From NCBI RefSeq assembly GCF_020906275.1, contig NZ_CP086727.1, positions 806,001-870,000 of the forward strand: a DNA stretch of 64,000 nucleotides, written 5' to 3'. Positions 9,474 through 18,756 of the stretch are shown piece by piece. Below the pieces are notes generated by a model. The model was not told the origin of the DNA. It ran no database searches and saw only the letters and a list, made by a program, of their open reading frames with translations. The stretch is from Parasphingorhabdus litoris DSM 22379. GTDB lineage: Bacteria; Pseudomonadota; Alphaproteobacteria; Sphingomonadales; Sphingomonadaceae. Every line of letters begins with the position of its first letter. The first letter of the stretch is position 1. Position numbers and translations under genes: made by a program.

Positions 9474-10156
9474 GTTACACACTGATCACCGCGAACCGGA
9501 ATTATTCGAGCTGGTCGCTGCGCCCCTGGATATTGATGAAGGCGCTCGAAATCCCGTTTGGGGATGAGATTGTTTACTTCGAAGAAGAAAATTACGAGCG
9601 GTTTCGGGCTTTTGCGCCTAATGCCCAAGTGCCGTGCTTGAAGGATGATGACCGCACGATTTGGGATTCGCTGGCGATAATCGAATATCTCGCCGAGCGG
9701 CATGAAGGTGTCTGGCCAGAAGATGAAAAAGCCCGGACTTGGGCGCGTTGTGCCACAGCGGAAATGCACGGCGGTTTCGCGCCGCTGCGCAACATCTGCC
9801 CGATGAACGTTGGAATCCGTGCCAAACTGCATGAAATCGAGACACCGCTACTGCGCAATTTGGACCGGATTGGGGAGCTATTCGCCGAAGGTTTGGACAG
9901 CTTTGGCGGGCCTTGGCTGGCTGGCGACAAGTTTAGCGCCGTCGATGCCTTTTACGCCCCGGTGGCCTATCGCGTGCGGTCATTTGATCTCGATATCGGA
10001 CCGAAGGGCCGGGCTTGGGTGGATCACATCATCGCCCATCCGGCTATGCAGGCCTGGGAGCAAGAAGCGGTTGCGGAGCCACACCGCGAAATCAGTCACG
10101 AAGAAGAGATTGCCGCTGTGGCAACAGTGACGGAAGATTTCCGGACACCACTTTGA
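9470..10156 (+). CDS. glutathione S-transferase family protein
   Basis: A cytosolic GST of 228 residues. The thioredoxin-like N-terminal half shows NYSSWSLRPW, where a serine is the likely thiol-activating residue, then AQVPCLKDDD with the cis-proline and WDSLAIIEYL, the usual glutathione gamma-glutamyl contact. The helical C-terminal half carries GDKFSAVDAFYAPV (N-capping box of the GST fold). A strong AGGAGG precedes the ATG, which overlaps the SDR stop. The substrate is unknown. One of four GST genes in the window, each in a different operon. Confidence 0.88.
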   Translation: MSYTLITANRNYSSWSLRPWILMKALEIPFGDEIVYFEEENYERFRAFAPNAQVPCLKDDDRTIWDSLAIIEYLAERHEGVWPEDEKARTWARCATAEMHGGFAPLRNICPMNVGIRAKLHEIETPLLRNLDRIGELFAEGLDSFGGPWLAGDKFSAVDAFYAPVAYRVRSFDLDIGPKGRAWVDHIIAHPAMQAWEQEAVAEPHREISHEEEIAAVATVTEDFRTPL

Positions 10157-10279
10157 TCTGTATTGCCAGCAAAGAGCGGCGCTTCGCTTGACGGTGGCAA
10201 GCCAATAGGCCATGGCCGCGCTCAGCAATGGTGCATTGCAGCAATTTAATCTGACATTTCAATCGGTGGGGACCGAATC

Positions 10280-11767
10280 ATGGCAATACACAGCGACTTT
10301 AAACGCGACTGGCTTTCCAATCCGAAAACCGAATTTTTGGCCGGTTTGGTGGTGGCGCTTGCCCTGATCCCGGAAGCTATTGGTTTTGCGATAATCGCCG
10401 GTGTTGACCCACGTGTGGGGCTCTACGCCAGTTTCTCGATCGCCGTAATTATCTCGATGATTGGCGGCCGACCAGGGATGATTAGCGCTGCGACTGCGGC
10501 TGTGGCCGTGTTGGTGGTGCCGCTGGTGCGCGATCATGGTGTCGAATATCTATTCGCTGCGACAATATTAATGGGCATTTTCCAGGCGATAGCGGCGTTG
10601 CTGCGCCTGGACTTGTTGATGCGCTTTGTCTCACGATCGGTGATTACCGGCTTCGTCAACGCGCTCGCGATTCTGATCTTCATGGCGCAATTGCCGCAAC
10701 TGACTGGTGAAGCGTTTACGTGGCAAACCTATGCGATGGTCGCTGCAGGTCTTGCCATCATCTATGGCTTGCCAAAACTGACCAGTTGGGTGCCGTCGCC
10801 ATTGGCCGCAATTATCGTGCTGGCAGCAGTCAGCATGTATTTCAGGGTCGATGTATCAACGGTTGGCGATATGGGTGAATTGCCGGACAGCTTGCCGTGG
10901 ATTCACATTCCGCAAATTCCGATCACATGGGAAACGCTCCAGATTATTGCGCCCTATTCCTTGGCGATGGCGGCGGTTGGCTTGTTGGAATCCCTGCTTA
11001 CCGCTTCAATCGTCGATGACATGACGGAAACCCGCAGTGACAAGAAGCGTGAAACCTATGGTCAGGGCATTGCCAATTTCGTGACCGGTTTTATCGGCGG
11101 CATGGGCGGCTGCGCAATGATCGGCCAGTCGGTGATCAATATTAAATCAGGCGGTCGGCGGCGGCTTTCGACCTTTGTCGCGGGCGTGATGCTGTTGGTG
11201 CTGATTGTCGGTCTTGGACCGCTTGTGGCGCAAATCCCGATGCCTGCTTTGGTCGCGGTGATGATCTTTGTGTCGATCAGTACTTTCCGCTGGAAAAGTT
11301 TCACCGAGATTACCCATCACCCTTGGCCTTCCAATGTGGTGATGATTGCCACTGTTGTGATGGTTGTTGCGACCCATGACCTGTCCATCGGTGTGCTGAC
11401 CGGTGTCTTGCTCTCCGGTATCTTCTTCGCCTGGAAAGTGCGTCAGCTTGTTACCATTCAGGATTTTGTCGAAGTCACAACGCACCGTTATGTCTTTGGC
11501 GGCCAGATATTCTTCGGCTCTGTCGATATGCTTTATGAAGCGATGGAGTTTAACGAAGAAGGCATTGATACAGTGGTTATCGATGTCCATGACGCACATT
11601 TCTGGGACATCTCGGCAACCGGCATGCTCGACAAGATTGTCGAACGTCTGCAAAATGAAGGCAAGACGGTTGAGCTCATTGGTCTGAATGAAGCCAGTGC
11701 GACGTTGGTCGAGAAATACAGCGACAATGACAGGCCGTTTGAGAGCCTGGGAGTCGTGGGGCACTAA
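10280..11767 (+). CDS. SulP family inorganic anion transporter with STAS domain
   Basis: A 495-residue inner-membrane protein. The first 390 or so residues form the many-helix SLC26/SulP transport domain with the family segments [19 protein letters not shown] and GLYASF near the N-terminus and [20 protein letters not shown] in the centre. Residues from about 400 form a cytosolic STAS domain ending in [19 protein letters not shown]. SulP proteins transport sulfate, bicarbonate, nitrate or dicarboxylates; nothing nearby identifies the anion. GGGGA lies about nine bases before the ATG. The next gene starts 127 bp on. Confidence 0.9.
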   Translation: MAIHSDFKRDWLSNPKTEFLAGLVVALALIPEAIGFAIIAGVDPRVGLYASFSIAVIISMIGGRPGMISAATAAVAVLVVPLVRDHGVEYLFAATILMGIFQAIAALLRLDLLMRFVSRSVITGFVNALAILIFMAQLPQLTGEAFTWQTYAMVAAGLAIIYGLPKLTSWVPSPLAAIIVLAAVSMYFRVDVSTVGDMGELPDSLPWIHIPQIPITWETLQIIAPYSLAMAAVGLLESLLTASIVDDMTETRSDKKRETYGQGIANFVTGFIGGMGGCAMIGQSVINIKSGGRRRLSTFVAGVMLLVLIVGLGPLVAQIPMPALVAVMIFVSISTFRWKSFTEITHHPWPSNVVMIATVVMVVATHDLSIGVLTGVLLSGIFFAWKVRQLVTIQDFVEVTTHRYVFGGQIFFGSVDMLYEAMEFNEEGIDTVVIDVHDAHFWDISATGMLDKIVERLQNEGKTVELIGLNEASATLVEKYSDNDRPFESLGVVGH

Positions 11768-11823
11768 GTGTTTGGCTGAGACCATATTGTGCCCAGATAC
11801 GGAGCGCTCAAACACTGTTTTTG
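11767..11823 (+). terminator. possible intrinsic terminator after the SulP gene
   Basis: AGTGTTTG at 11767-11774 pairs perfectly with CAAACACT at 11809-11816 and is followed by GTTTTTGTT. The loop is long (about 34 bases), which makes this a weak candidate; it overlaps the last codon region of the transporter. Confidence 0.35.
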
Positions 11824-11894
11824 TTGTTTGTGCTTTTGACAGCATCTAGGCTTTGGCATAGCGAAGCTGTTCAAACCCCACAGGAGCCTCAGCC

Positions 11895-12527
11895 ATGATC
11901 ACATTACACCATCTGGAATATAGCCGTTCAACCCGTATCATCTGGCTGCTGGAAGAACTGGGGCTGGAATATGAAATGGTGCGACATCAACGCCATCCTG
12001 AGACCATGCGTGCGCAGGCCGATCTGGCCGCCGTCCATCCGTTGGCCAAAGCACCGACAGTGATTATCGATGGTCACCTGATGATGGAATCCGGGGCGGT
12101 GATTGAATATATTCTGGAGCAATATGGCGACGGCAAGCTGGCGCCTGAGCCGGGATCCAAAGATCGAGCGGAATATCTCGAATGGCTGCATTTCGCCGAG
12201 GGTACTTTAGCCAACCCGGTAATTGTACAAATGCTTGCGCCGCGCTTTGGCGGGCTCGGTGAAGGCTATGTGCCATTTGTCGAGGGCGAGGTCGTGAAGC
12301 TGCTCGACTATGTGGAGCATCATCTCGACAATCGGGAATATCTCGTTGGAGAGAGCTTTACTGGAGCAGATATCAACATCATGTATGTCGTTGAGCTAGC
12401 CATGGCCGCTGGAATGCTCGCCAATCGTCCGGCCATGATGGATTATGGCAAGCGGATGATGGCGCGCGCCGGATATAAAAAGGCCATTGAACTGGGCGGA
12501 CCAGTTGTACCTACGCTCGCAGGCTAG
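11895..12527 (+). CDS. glutathione S-transferase family protein
   Basis: A GST of 210 residues. The N-terminal thioredoxin-like domain has LEYSRSTRIIWLLEEL with a serine at the thiol-activating position, HPLAKAPTVIIDG with the cis-proline, and MMESGAVIEYILE for glutathione binding. The C-terminal domain has VGESFTGADINIMY, the GST N-capping motif. CAGGAGCC precedes the ATG at 11895. The stop codon TAG shares its last base with the GTG start of the DMT exporter gene, so the two are coupled. Its closest relative in the window appears to be the GST between nadA and nadC (both share the RSTRII/RSIRIK-WLLEEL pattern and the DHYGDG-type segment). Confidence 0.87.
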   Translation: MITLHHLEYSRSTRIIWLLEELGLEYEMVRHQRHPETMRAQADLAAVHPLAKAPTVIIDGHLMMESGAVIEYILEQYGDGKLAPEPGSKDRAEYLEWLHFAEGTLANPVIVQMLAPRFGGLGEGYVPFVEGEVVKLLDYVEHHLDNREYLVGESFTGADINIMYVVELAMAAGMLANRPAMMDYGKRMMARAGYKKAIELGGPVVPTLAG

Positions 12528-13408
12528 TGGCCGCTGCGGATCAATCGTCTGACCATATGGGTGGACGTCTTTTAACAGCATTATTGCTGATATTGACGCT
12601 ATGTGCCTTTGCCGGCAATTCCCTGCTCAACCGCGCGGCTTTGGCTGAAAATACCATTGATTGGGCAAGTTTTACCGTCATCCGTCTGGTATCTGGCGCA
12701 ATCATGCTGGCGCTCTTGTTGGGCATTCAACATGGCCGATCGGTCCTCCCGCGCCGCGATACTCTGGTTCCTGCAATTGCCCTGTTTGTTTATGCTGTCA
12801 GCTTTTCCTTCGCTTATATTTCGCTGGATGCCGCAATTGGCGCACTGATTCTGTTTCCTGCCGGGCAATTGAGCTTGCAGATGATCGGTATTTTCCGCGG
12901 CATTTATCCAACGGCTATACAATGGATCGGCCTTTTTCTTGCCACAGCCGGATTGGTTATTTTTCTCGCGCCGGGCGATACCGCACCGCCTTTGATAGGC
13001 GGGCTGATCATGGCACTGGCTGGCATAGCTTGGGGCTTTTACAGTTGGGCTGGAAAAGGAGCCGCGCGGCCAGCATTGGCGACAGCCCGAAATTTTGTTG
13101 GTGCAGGCTTGCTTTGCGCTTTGTTGATCCCACTGATGGACTATGGTGGGCAAATCGAACCGAAGGGCGTTTATCTGGCGATCGTCTCCGGCACGATTAC
13201 ATCTGGTTTGGGTTACATTACCTGGTACGCTGTTTTGCCGCGTATCTCAGTGAGTACTGCTGCTGCCTCTCAGCTTTCGGTTCCGGCAATTGCGGCACTT
13301 GGCGGCGTAATGCTGCTCGGAGAAACACTGACCACACGGTTTTTTATAGGCAGTGCAATGATTTTTGCCGGAATTGGTTTGACGATGTTCAAAATAGGCA
13401 GGGCCTAA
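12527..13408 (+). CDS. DMT superfamily transporter (EamA type)
   Basis: A polytopic inner-membrane protein of up to 293 residues with about ten hydrophobic helices arranged as two EamA repeats (roughly residues 15-140 and 155-290). The second repeat contains TITSGLGYITWYAVLPRIS and ends near LGGVMLLGE, typical of drug/metabolite exporters. The GTG at 12527 overlaps the upstream GST stop; an ATG at 12557 would remove ten polar residues and may be the real start. The substrate is unknown. Its last four bases overlap the convergent crtZ gene. Confidence 0.82.
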   Translation: MAAADQSSDHMGGRLLTALLLILTLCAFAGNSLLNRAALAENTIDWASFTVIRLVSGAIMLALLLGIQHGRSVLPRRDTLVPAIALFVYAVSFSFAYISLDAAIGALILFPAGQLSLQMIGIFRGIYPTAIQWIGLFLATAGLVIFLAPGDTAPPLIGGLIMALAGIAWGFYSWAGKGAARPALATARNFVGAGLLCALLIPLMDYGGQIEPKGVYLAIVSGTITSGLGYITWYAVLPRISVSTAAASQLSVPAIAALGGVMLLGETLTTRFFIGSAMIFAGIGLTMFKIGRA

Positions 13409-13926
13409 ACGGCACCAACAGAATCTCTAACCACGGCCTTGCCGGTCTCTCGTTGCACCTTGAGTTCCGCCTTCAGTTTGGCCGGGTCGCGCGCAAAGAC
13501 GAAACCAAAGCTGACACCGCCTTCTTTGCCAATCGTAGCGTGATGGAGCTTATGGGCCTGCACCAGCCGTTTTGCATAACCACGCTTTGGAACATATTTA
13601 AAATAACGCTGATGCACCAAGCCATCGTGAATCAGGGTGTAAATAATGCCATAGAATAATATGCCCAAGCCGATCCAGGTGCCTGGTTCCCAGGCAGAAT
13701 TGCCCATGATCATCGGACTGCCGATGGCAAACATCGAAATACTCATGACGGCCCCGACAATGCCATAAAGATCATTTTTCTCGAGCATTTTATCATGGGG
13801 TTCGTGATGGTCGCGATGCCAATTCCAACCAAAACCGTGCATGATATATTTATGTGCACCCCAAGCGACGAATTCCATCGCAATGACGGAAGCTAGGACG
13901 GTGGCTATGATTGCAAAAATACTCAT
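13405..13926 (-). CDS. crtZ: beta-carotene hydroxylase
   Basis: A membrane di-iron hydroxylase of 173 residues that converts beta-carotene to zeaxanthin by adding 3-hydroxyl groups. All histidine clusters of the family are visible: HKYIMH (25-30), HRDHH (37-41), HDGLVHQR and HKLHH. Membrane helices lie near residues 3-22 and 55-105. It stands alone, with no other carotenoid genes in the window, as is common in sphingomonads where crtZ is unlinked from crtYIB. A purine-rich AAGGCG lies before the ATG. Its 3' end overlaps the end of the DMT gene by four bases. Confidence 0.93.
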   Translation of the reverse strand: MSIFAIIATVLASVIAMEFVAWGAHKYIMHGFGWNWHRDHHEPHDKMLEKNDLYGIVGAVMSISMFAIGSPMIMGNSAWEPGTWIGLGILFYGIIYTLIHDGLVHQRYFKYVPKRGYAKRLVQAHKLHHATIGKEGGVSFGFVFARDPAKLKAELKVQRETGKAVVRDSVGAV

Positions 13927-14039
13927 TGGCTAAAGATACGCCTTTCTGATCGGGTTTTGAAGTCACTTCTCACTTGCGCCGCCAATTGATCTGGGTAAAC
14001 GAAACACCATATTGCTTGTGAGGATGGTATAACGCCGAG

Positions 14040-15479
14040 ATGACTGAAGCCAAAACGCTATACGAGAAAATTTGGGACGCGCATGTCGTGGATCAGCGCG
14101 AAGACGGAACAGCGTTGATCTATATCGACCGCCATCTGGTGCATGAAGTGACAAGCCCTCAGGCTTTTGAAGGATTGCGCAAGGCCGGGCGTAAGGTCCG
14201 CCGCCCGGATCTGACGCTGGCGGTCCCGGATCATAACCTACCGACAACGCCACGTGTTGATGCCAGTGGTAATAAGATTCCGATAGCCGACCCACAAAGC
14301 GCGGCACAGCTGGAAGCGCTTGAAAAAAATGCACCAGCCTTCGGTATAAAATATATCGGTGCGAGTGATGCGGAGCAGGGCATTGTCCACGTCATTGGAC
14401 CTGAACAAGGCTTTACTTTACCAGGCACAACCTTGGTTTGCGGCGACAGCCATACGGCAGCCCATGGTGCCCTGGGCGCACTGGCATTTGGCATTGGCAC
14501 CAGTGAAGTCGAGCATGTGCTCGCTACGCAGACCTTGCAACTGTCTCGGTCCAAGTCGATGGAAATTCGTGTCGAAGGCTCGCTTGGCCCCGGTGTTAGC
14601 CCAAAAGATCTTATCCTGCATATAATTGGAGTGATCGGTACGGCTGGCGGAACGGGACATGTCATCGAATATCGCGGTGAGGTCTTTGACCAGATGTCGA
14701 TTGAAGGCCGGTTGACGGTATCAAACATGTCGATCGAAGCCGGCGCCAGGGCCGGTCTGATCGCACCGGATGAAAAAACCTTTGCCTATTTAAAAGGCCG
14801 CCCCATGGCCCCTAAAGGTGGTGATTGGGATGCGGCAGTTGCCTATTGGAAAACATTGCCAACTGATGAGGGCGCACAATTTGACAAGAGCGTTACGATT
14901 CAAGCTTCTGATGTCGCACCGACTGTGACTTGGGGTACTAGTCCGGAAGATGTTGTGCCGGTAACTGGCCAGGTTCCTGCACCAGAGAGCTTTACTGACG
15001 CGTCCAAACAAGACGCGGCGCGCAAGTCGCTGGACTATATGGGGCTTTCTGCTGGGCAGGCGATGGACGATGTTGCGGTGGAAAATATTTTCATTGGCAG
15101 TTGCACCAACAGTCGGATCGAAGATTTGCGAGCTGCCGCAGAAGTTCTCGATGGCCGGAAAAAGGCAGAAAGCGTCAAATGGGCAATTGTCGTCCCCGGA
15201 TCAGGCCTGGTGAAAGCGCAGGCAGAAGCCGAAGGTTTGGACAAGATATTCACCGCGTCTGGCTTTGAATGGCGAGAGCCAGGCTGTTCGGCTTGTCTGG
15301 GTATGAATCCGGACAAAGTGCCGCCGGGCGAGCGTTGTGCTTCGACATCCAATCGGAATTTTGTGGGTCGACAGGGGCCAGGCGCACGGACGCATCTCAT
15401 GTCGCCAGCAATGGCAGCTGCCGCTGCAGTGACGGGAAAGCTCACGGACGTCCGTGATTTGATGGGCGCGAACGGATAG
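14040..15479 (+). CDS. leuC: 3-isopropylmalate dehydratase large subunit
   Basis: With LeuD it isomerises 2-isopropylmalate to 3-isopropylmalate in leucine synthesis. The 479 residues show the aconitase-family segments [28 protein letters not shown] with the first cluster cysteine, and [10 protein letters not shown] with the CxxC pair that completes the [4Fe-4S] site, then [12 protein letters not shown]. The length is normal. Fourteen bases separate it from the next small gene and leuD follows that, so one transcript is likely. An imperfect TTGATC / CATATT promoter-like pair lies about 35-60 bp upstream. Confidence 0.96.
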   Translation: MTEAKTLYEKIWDAHVVDQREDGTALIYIDRHLVHEVTSPQAFEGLRKAGRKVRRPDLTLAVPDHNLPTTPRVDASGNKIPIADPQSAAQLEALEKNAPAFGIKYIGASDAEQGIVHVIGPEQGFTLPGTTLVCGDSHTAAHGALGALAFGIGTSEVEHVLATQTLQLSRSKSMEIRVEGSLGPGVSPKDLILHIIGVIGTAGGTGHVIEYRGEVFDQMSIEGRLTVSNMSIEAGARAGLIAPDEKTFAYLKGRPMAPKGGDWDAAVAYWKTLPTDEGAQFDKSVTIQASDVAPTVTWGTSPEDVVPVTGQVPAPESFTDASKQDAARKSLDYMGLSAGQAMDDVAVENIFIGSCTNSRIEDLRAAAEVLDGRKKAESVKWAIVVPGSGLVKAQAEAEGLDKIFTASGFEWREPGCSACLGMNPDKVPPGERCASTSNRNFVGRQGPGARTHLMSPAMAAAAAVTGKLTDVRDLMGANG

Positions 15480-15493
15480 GATAAGGTTGAAAA

Positions 15494-15745
15494 ATGGCAG
15501 ATGATAACGGCAAGTCCGCTGATAAGGGCACCAAAGATACAGGTAAAGAAGGCAAGAAAAGCAAGTGGTCCACTGGCGCCAAAGTTGGTGCCGCTGTGGG
15601 GTCAGCCGCTGTTGCCGCAGCACTGATCTATGCCGGGCGGCACAAGATGCGCAAGCTGGATGAATTCAAGGCGTCGGAACCAAAGCCCGGGACTCGTTAT
15701 GAAAATGAGCCCGTCGATGATCCTGATGAAGCAGGTGACGAATGA
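15494..15745 (+). CDS. small single-pass membrane protein between leuC and leuD
   Basis: An 83-residue protein not recognised as a named family. It starts with a Lys/Asp/Gly-rich stretch, then has one glycine/alanine membrane helix ([18 protein letters not shown], about residues 32-49), then basic HKMRK and an acidic tail. AAGG precedes the ATG, and its TGA overlaps the leuD ATG. The low-complexity charged ends and Ala/Gly helix resemble small glycine-zipper-like membrane proteins. The fixed place inside the leu operon with translational coupling argues that it is a real gene. Role unknown. Confidence 0.72.
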   Translation: MADDNGKSADKGTKDTGKEGKKSKWSTGAKVGAAVGSAAVAAALIYAGRHKMRKLDEFKASEPKPGTRYENEPVDDPDEAGDE

Positions 15746-16335
15746 GGCCGGTTCGCTCTGTTGAAGGGCGTGCTATTCCTTTCGGCCAGAAAAATGTCGA
15801 TACCGATGTTATTATAGCGGCCGAGTGGCTGAAAACCGTGTCGCGAGAAGGCCTTGGCAAGGGTGCGTTTGAATCGATCCGCGCGCAAGAAGGCAATGTA
15901 TTTGATGATCCGGAATATGCCGGGGCATCCATCCTGATCGCTGGCGATAATTTTGGTTGCGGTTCCAGCCGTGAGCATGCCGCATGGGCACTGGATGATA
16001 TGGGCATCAAGGCGATTATCGCCCCCAGCTTTTCCGATATATTTTCAGGCAATGCCTTTAAGAACGGTCTATTGGCGATTGCCTTGCCGCAGGACGCCAT
16101 TGATCGGTTGATGGAGGTTGCCAAGACCGACCCCATTACGATCGACATGGAAAGCATGAGCGTGACAACACCCTTTCAGGATCGCTTCACGTTTGAAATG
16201 GACCCGTTTCGCCAACAATGCCTGATGGAAGGGTTGGATGAAATTGACCTGACAATGTCAAAATCGGATGCCATAGAGACACATGAAAAGCGCGTTGATT
16301 CTGCGCAGCCTTGGCACAGGCCAGTGGTCGCATAA
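15742..16335 (+). CDS. leuD: 3-isopropylmalate dehydratase small subunit
   Basis: The swivel-domain partner of LeuC, 197 residues. It shows the family segments [34 protein letters not shown] (substrate-binding loop) and [19 protein letters not shown]. The start overlaps the upstream small gene by four bases (ATGA). The extra 20 or so residues after the usual C-terminus (from EKRVDSAQ on) are not distinctive. Confidence 0.95.
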   Translation: MRPVRSVEGRAIPFGQKNVDTDVIIAAEWLKTVSREGLGKGAFESIRAQEGNVFDDPEYAGASILIAGDNFGCGSSREHAAWALDDMGIKAIIAPSFSDIFSGNAFKNGLLAIALPQDAIDRLMEVAKTDPITIDMESMSVTTPFQDRFTFEMDPFRQQCLMEGLDEIDLTMSKSDAIETHEKRVDSAQPWHRPVVA

Positions 16336-16371
16336 ACGCCATAAAATATTGCTGGGAAAGAGGAAGATAAT

Positions 16372-17373
16372 ATGAAAGCATTGATGTCCACAAAAGTCGG
16401 TGGTCCGGATAGTTTGGAAATGATGGACGTTGATGATCCGGTCGCTGGCAAGGGGCAGGTGGTCATTGATGTCAAGGCATGTTCGATCAACTATCCCGAT
16501 GTTTTGATTATACAAGACATGTACCAATTCAAACCGCCTCGGCCTTTTGCCCCTGGTGGGGAAGTGTCTGGCGTCATCGCCGAAATTGGCGAAGGTGTTA
16601 CAGGCTTTCAAATAGGCGACCGGGTTGCATCCACGACTGGCCATGGCGGTCTGGTCGAGAAAGTCGCGGTTGATCACAATAGCGTGTTCAAAATTCCCGA
16701 CAGTGTGAGCTTTGAAGACGCATCCGCACTCATCCTGACATATGGGACGTCAATCCATGCCTTGGTTGACCGCGGCCATATCAAAGAAGGCGACACCTTG
16801 CTCGTCCTAGGTGCATCAGGCGGCGTCGGTATCGCAGCTGTTGAACTTGGCAAAGCTTTTGGCGCGCGCGTCGTCGCGGCTGTGTCTTCCGAAGAAAAAG
16901 CTGCCTTTGCGAAGGCTGCCGGTGCTGATGAAACAGTTGTTTATGATCGCGCACCTTTTGACAAGGATCAGTCCAAGGCGCTTGCCGGGCAGTTCAAGGC
17001 GGCTGTAGGCCCCAATGGCGCAGACGTGATTTATGATGCTGTTGGCGGCGACTATAGTGAGCCAGCCGTGCGCTCGATCGCATGGGAAGGTCGTTTTCTG
17101 GTCGTTGGCTTCCCAGCCGGCATCGCGAAATTGCCACTGAATTTGACGCTGTTAAAGTCCTGTGACGTTTGTGGTGTTTTCTGGGGCGCTTATGCCATGC
17201 GCGATCCGGCTGGCAATCGGTCTCATATCAATCGGTTGTTCAAGCTGTGGGGGCAAGGTATGATCCAGCCGCGCGTATCGGAAGTTTTCGACTTTGCCGA
17301 TGCCGGTAAGGCCATTCAAAAAATGGCAGACCGCGGCGCAATTGGTAAGCTGGTTGTGAAAGTTTCTGACTAA
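16372..17373 (+). CDS. NADPH:quinone oxidoreductase family protein (zeta-crystallin-like MDR)
   Basis: A zinc-independent medium-chain dehydrogenase/reductase of 333 residues. The GroES-like N-terminal domain has NYPDVLIIQDMYQFKPPRPF and PGGEVSGVI; the Rossmann domain has VLGASGGVGIAAVELGKAFGA and then GADVIYDAVGG. It lacks the zinc-ligand pattern of alcohol dehydrogenases. Likely activity is NADPH-dependent reduction of quinones or enones; the natural substrate is unknown. GAGGAAG lies before the ATG. It follows leuD by 36 bp. Confidence 0.85.
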   Translation: MKALMSTKVGGPDSLEMMDVDDPVAGKGQVVIDVKACSINYPDVLIIQDMYQFKPPRPFAPGGEVSGVIAEIGEGVTGFQIGDRVASTTGHGGLVEKVAVDHNSVFKIPDSVSFEDASALILTYGTSIHALVDRGHIKEGDTLLVLGASGGVGIAAVELGKAFGARVVAAVSSEEKAAFAKAAGADETVVYDRAPFDKDQSKALAGQFKAAVGPNGADVIYDAVGGDYSEPAVRSIAWEGRFLVVGFPAGIAKLPLNLTLLKSCDVCGVFWGAYAMRDPAGNRSHINRLFKLWGQGMIQPRVSEVFDFADAGKAIQKMADRGAIGKLVVKVSD

Positions 17374-17460
17374 GCGACCGGTGGCTCTTGTCGCCGGAGC
17401 GGCCAGTGCCTATTTTATCTAAAATGGTCCAGCGATGGACAACGCGAATAAGGGAAGATT

Positions 17461-17787
17461 ATGGCCGGTTTTGAAGATCGTGAAAAAGCGTTTGAAACGA
17501 AATTCGCACGCGATGAAGAAATGCAGTTTAAACTGACGGCGCGGCGCAATCGCTTAATCGGTGAGTGGGCTGCTGAAAAAATGAACCTGACTGATGAAGA
17601 AACCGATGCCTATGCGAAGGCGGTTGTTCAGGCTGATTTTGAAGAAGCTGGTGATGAAGATGTTATTCGCAAGCTGCTTGGCGATCTTACCTCGGCCGGC
17701 GTGGAAGTGGATGATGCCGGTATTCGCACCATTTTGGCTGACAAGATGGTGGAAGCGCGGCGTCAGTTCATCGAAGAAGCTGAATAG
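17461..17787 (+). CDS. ATPase inhibitor zeta subunit family protein (DUF1476)
   Basis: A 108-residue, highly charged, probably all-helical cytosolic protein. The start MAGFEDREKAFETKFA and the following RRNRLIGEWAA are characteristic of DUF1476, whose Paracoccus member binds and inhibits the F1-ATPase in alphaproteobacteria. The inhibitory part in Paracoccus is the N-terminal segment, which is well kept here. bolA begins eleven bases after its stop. Inhibition of ATP synthase in this organism is inference from family membership. Confidence 0.88.
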   Translation: MAGFEDREKAFETKFARDEEMQFKLTARRNRLIGEWAAEKMNLTDEETDAYAKAVVQADFEEAGDEDVIRKLLGDLTSAGVEVDDAGIRTILADKMVEARRQFIEEAE

Positions 17788-17798
17788 GATCACCTGCA

Positions 17799-18032
17799 AT
17801 GCCCATGGCAAGCGATGACATCAAGGCAATGATCCTGGAAGCCTTTCCTGACGCAATTGTCGAGATACAGGATCTTGCCGGTGACGGCGACCATTATGCG
17901 GCGAAAGTCGTGACACCAGCATTTGCAGGTATGAACAGGGTGAAACAGCACCAGGCCGTCTATGCGGCATTGAAAGGCAAAATGGGCGGAGAGCTGCATG
18001 CGTTGCAGTTGACCACAGGAATTCCTGAATAG
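17799..18032 (+). CDS. BolA family protein
   Basis: A 77-residue BolA-fold protein (DDIKAMILEAFPDAIVEIQDLAGDGDHYAAKVVTPAFAGMNRVKQHQ, given here as two linked parts: the N-terminal helix and the GDHY-x(8)-F-x-G-x-x-R-x-x-QHQ class II core). It contains the conserved C-terminal histidine of QHQAVYAAL but no extra cysteine. Such proteins form [2Fe-2S]-bridged heterodimers with CGFS glutaredoxins, and the next gene encodes exactly that partner. A second ATG two codons in (17805) is an alternative start. Confidence 0.9.
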   Translation: MPMASDDIKAMILEAFPDAIVEIQDLAGDGDHYAAKVVTPAFAGMNRVKQHQAVYAALKGKMGGELHALQLTTGIPE

Positions 18033-18053
18033 GGCCCGAAAAGGAGATTGAAA

Positions 18054-18389
18054 ATGAACGACGCAGTGCATGCAAAGATCGACACCATGGTCACATCCAA
18101 CGACGTGGTTTTGTTTATGAAGGGCACACCCCTTTTCCCGCAATGCGGCTTCTCGAGTAAAGCGGTCGCTATTCTTGAGCATCTCGGCGTTGGCTTTGAA
18201 TCCGTGGACGTTCTTCAGGATATGGACGTGCGTCAGGGGATTAAGGAATTTTCCGATTGGCCTACAATTCCACAGCTTTACGTCAAAGGCGAATTTATTG
18301 GCGGTAGCGATATCATGATGGAAATGTATGAAGCTGGTGAATTGGGCGAGTTGATGGCTGAGAAAAAGGTCGCACCGGCAGCGAGCTAG
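18054..18389 (+). CDS. grxD: monothiol glutaredoxin, CGFS type (Grx4)
   Basis: A 111-residue glutaredoxin with the CGFS active site at residues 31-34 and the family segments FMKGTP before it and WPTIPQLYVKGEFIGG after it (cis-proline and glutathione binding). Monothiol Grx4 proteins bind a [2Fe-2S] cluster with glutathione and deliver it to targets, alone or with BolA. The start at ATG 18054 follows AAGGAG; an upstream TTG at 18048 is not favoured. The gene ends the DUF1476-bolA-grxD group, and a strong terminator follows 65 bp on. Confidence 0.94.
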   Translation: MNDAVHAKIDTMVTSNDVVLFMKGTPLFPQCGFSSKAVAILEHLGVGFESVDVLQDMDVRQGIKEFSDWPTIPQLYVKGEFIGGSDIMMEMYEAGELGELMAEKKVAPAAS

Positions 18390-18454
18390 TTTCTCGCACA
18401 TCGCACTTAACAATCGCGATAGTCGCAGCAAGGCGACCCTCCAGCGTTAGAATC

Positions 18455-18491
18455 AAAAACGGCCCGGATTAGGAGATCCGAGCCGTTTTTC
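18455..18491 (+). terminator. intrinsic terminator after grxD
   Basis: AAAACGGCCCGGAT at 18456-18469 pairs with ATCCGAGCCGTTTT at 18475-18488 (one G-T wobble), with a short loop and a run of T after the stem. It closes the DUF1476-bolA-grxD transcript. Confidence 0.85.
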
Positions 18492-18517
18492 TGTGGGAAC
18501 AGGGTTGTCTAAATTTT

Positions 18518-18593
18518 AATGAGAGGGGACGGCGGAGACCAGTACGCTGTCCCCCTCATTTGCGTTTCATGGGTGTGAAACATAGGAACACCC
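18518..18593 (+). other. structured segment: hairpin plus two competing hairpins
   Basis: AATGAGAGGGGAC (18518-18530) pairs with GTCCCCCTCATT (18549-18560), with one bulged A. Directly after it GTTTCA (18564-18569) can pair with TGAAAC (18576-18581), but GGGTGT (18571-18576) can instead pair with ACACCC (18588-18593); the two share bases and cannot form together. No clear T-run follows, so these are not obvious terminators. A small RNA or an attenuator-like leader is possible; no promoter could be fixed. Confidence 0.35.
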
Positions 18594-18756
18594 GTAACCT
18601 TGCATCGCACGTGCCAGTTTTTTCCAAATGATATTTTACAACTACTTAGCTGGTAAAAGCCGTGTTAACTTCTTCGCCCTTGTAAATTTTTCCGACAATA
18701 TCCAGGCGAATGAGCCTCGGGTTCAACGCGTTGTGGCCAAACCACTTGTCGCAATA

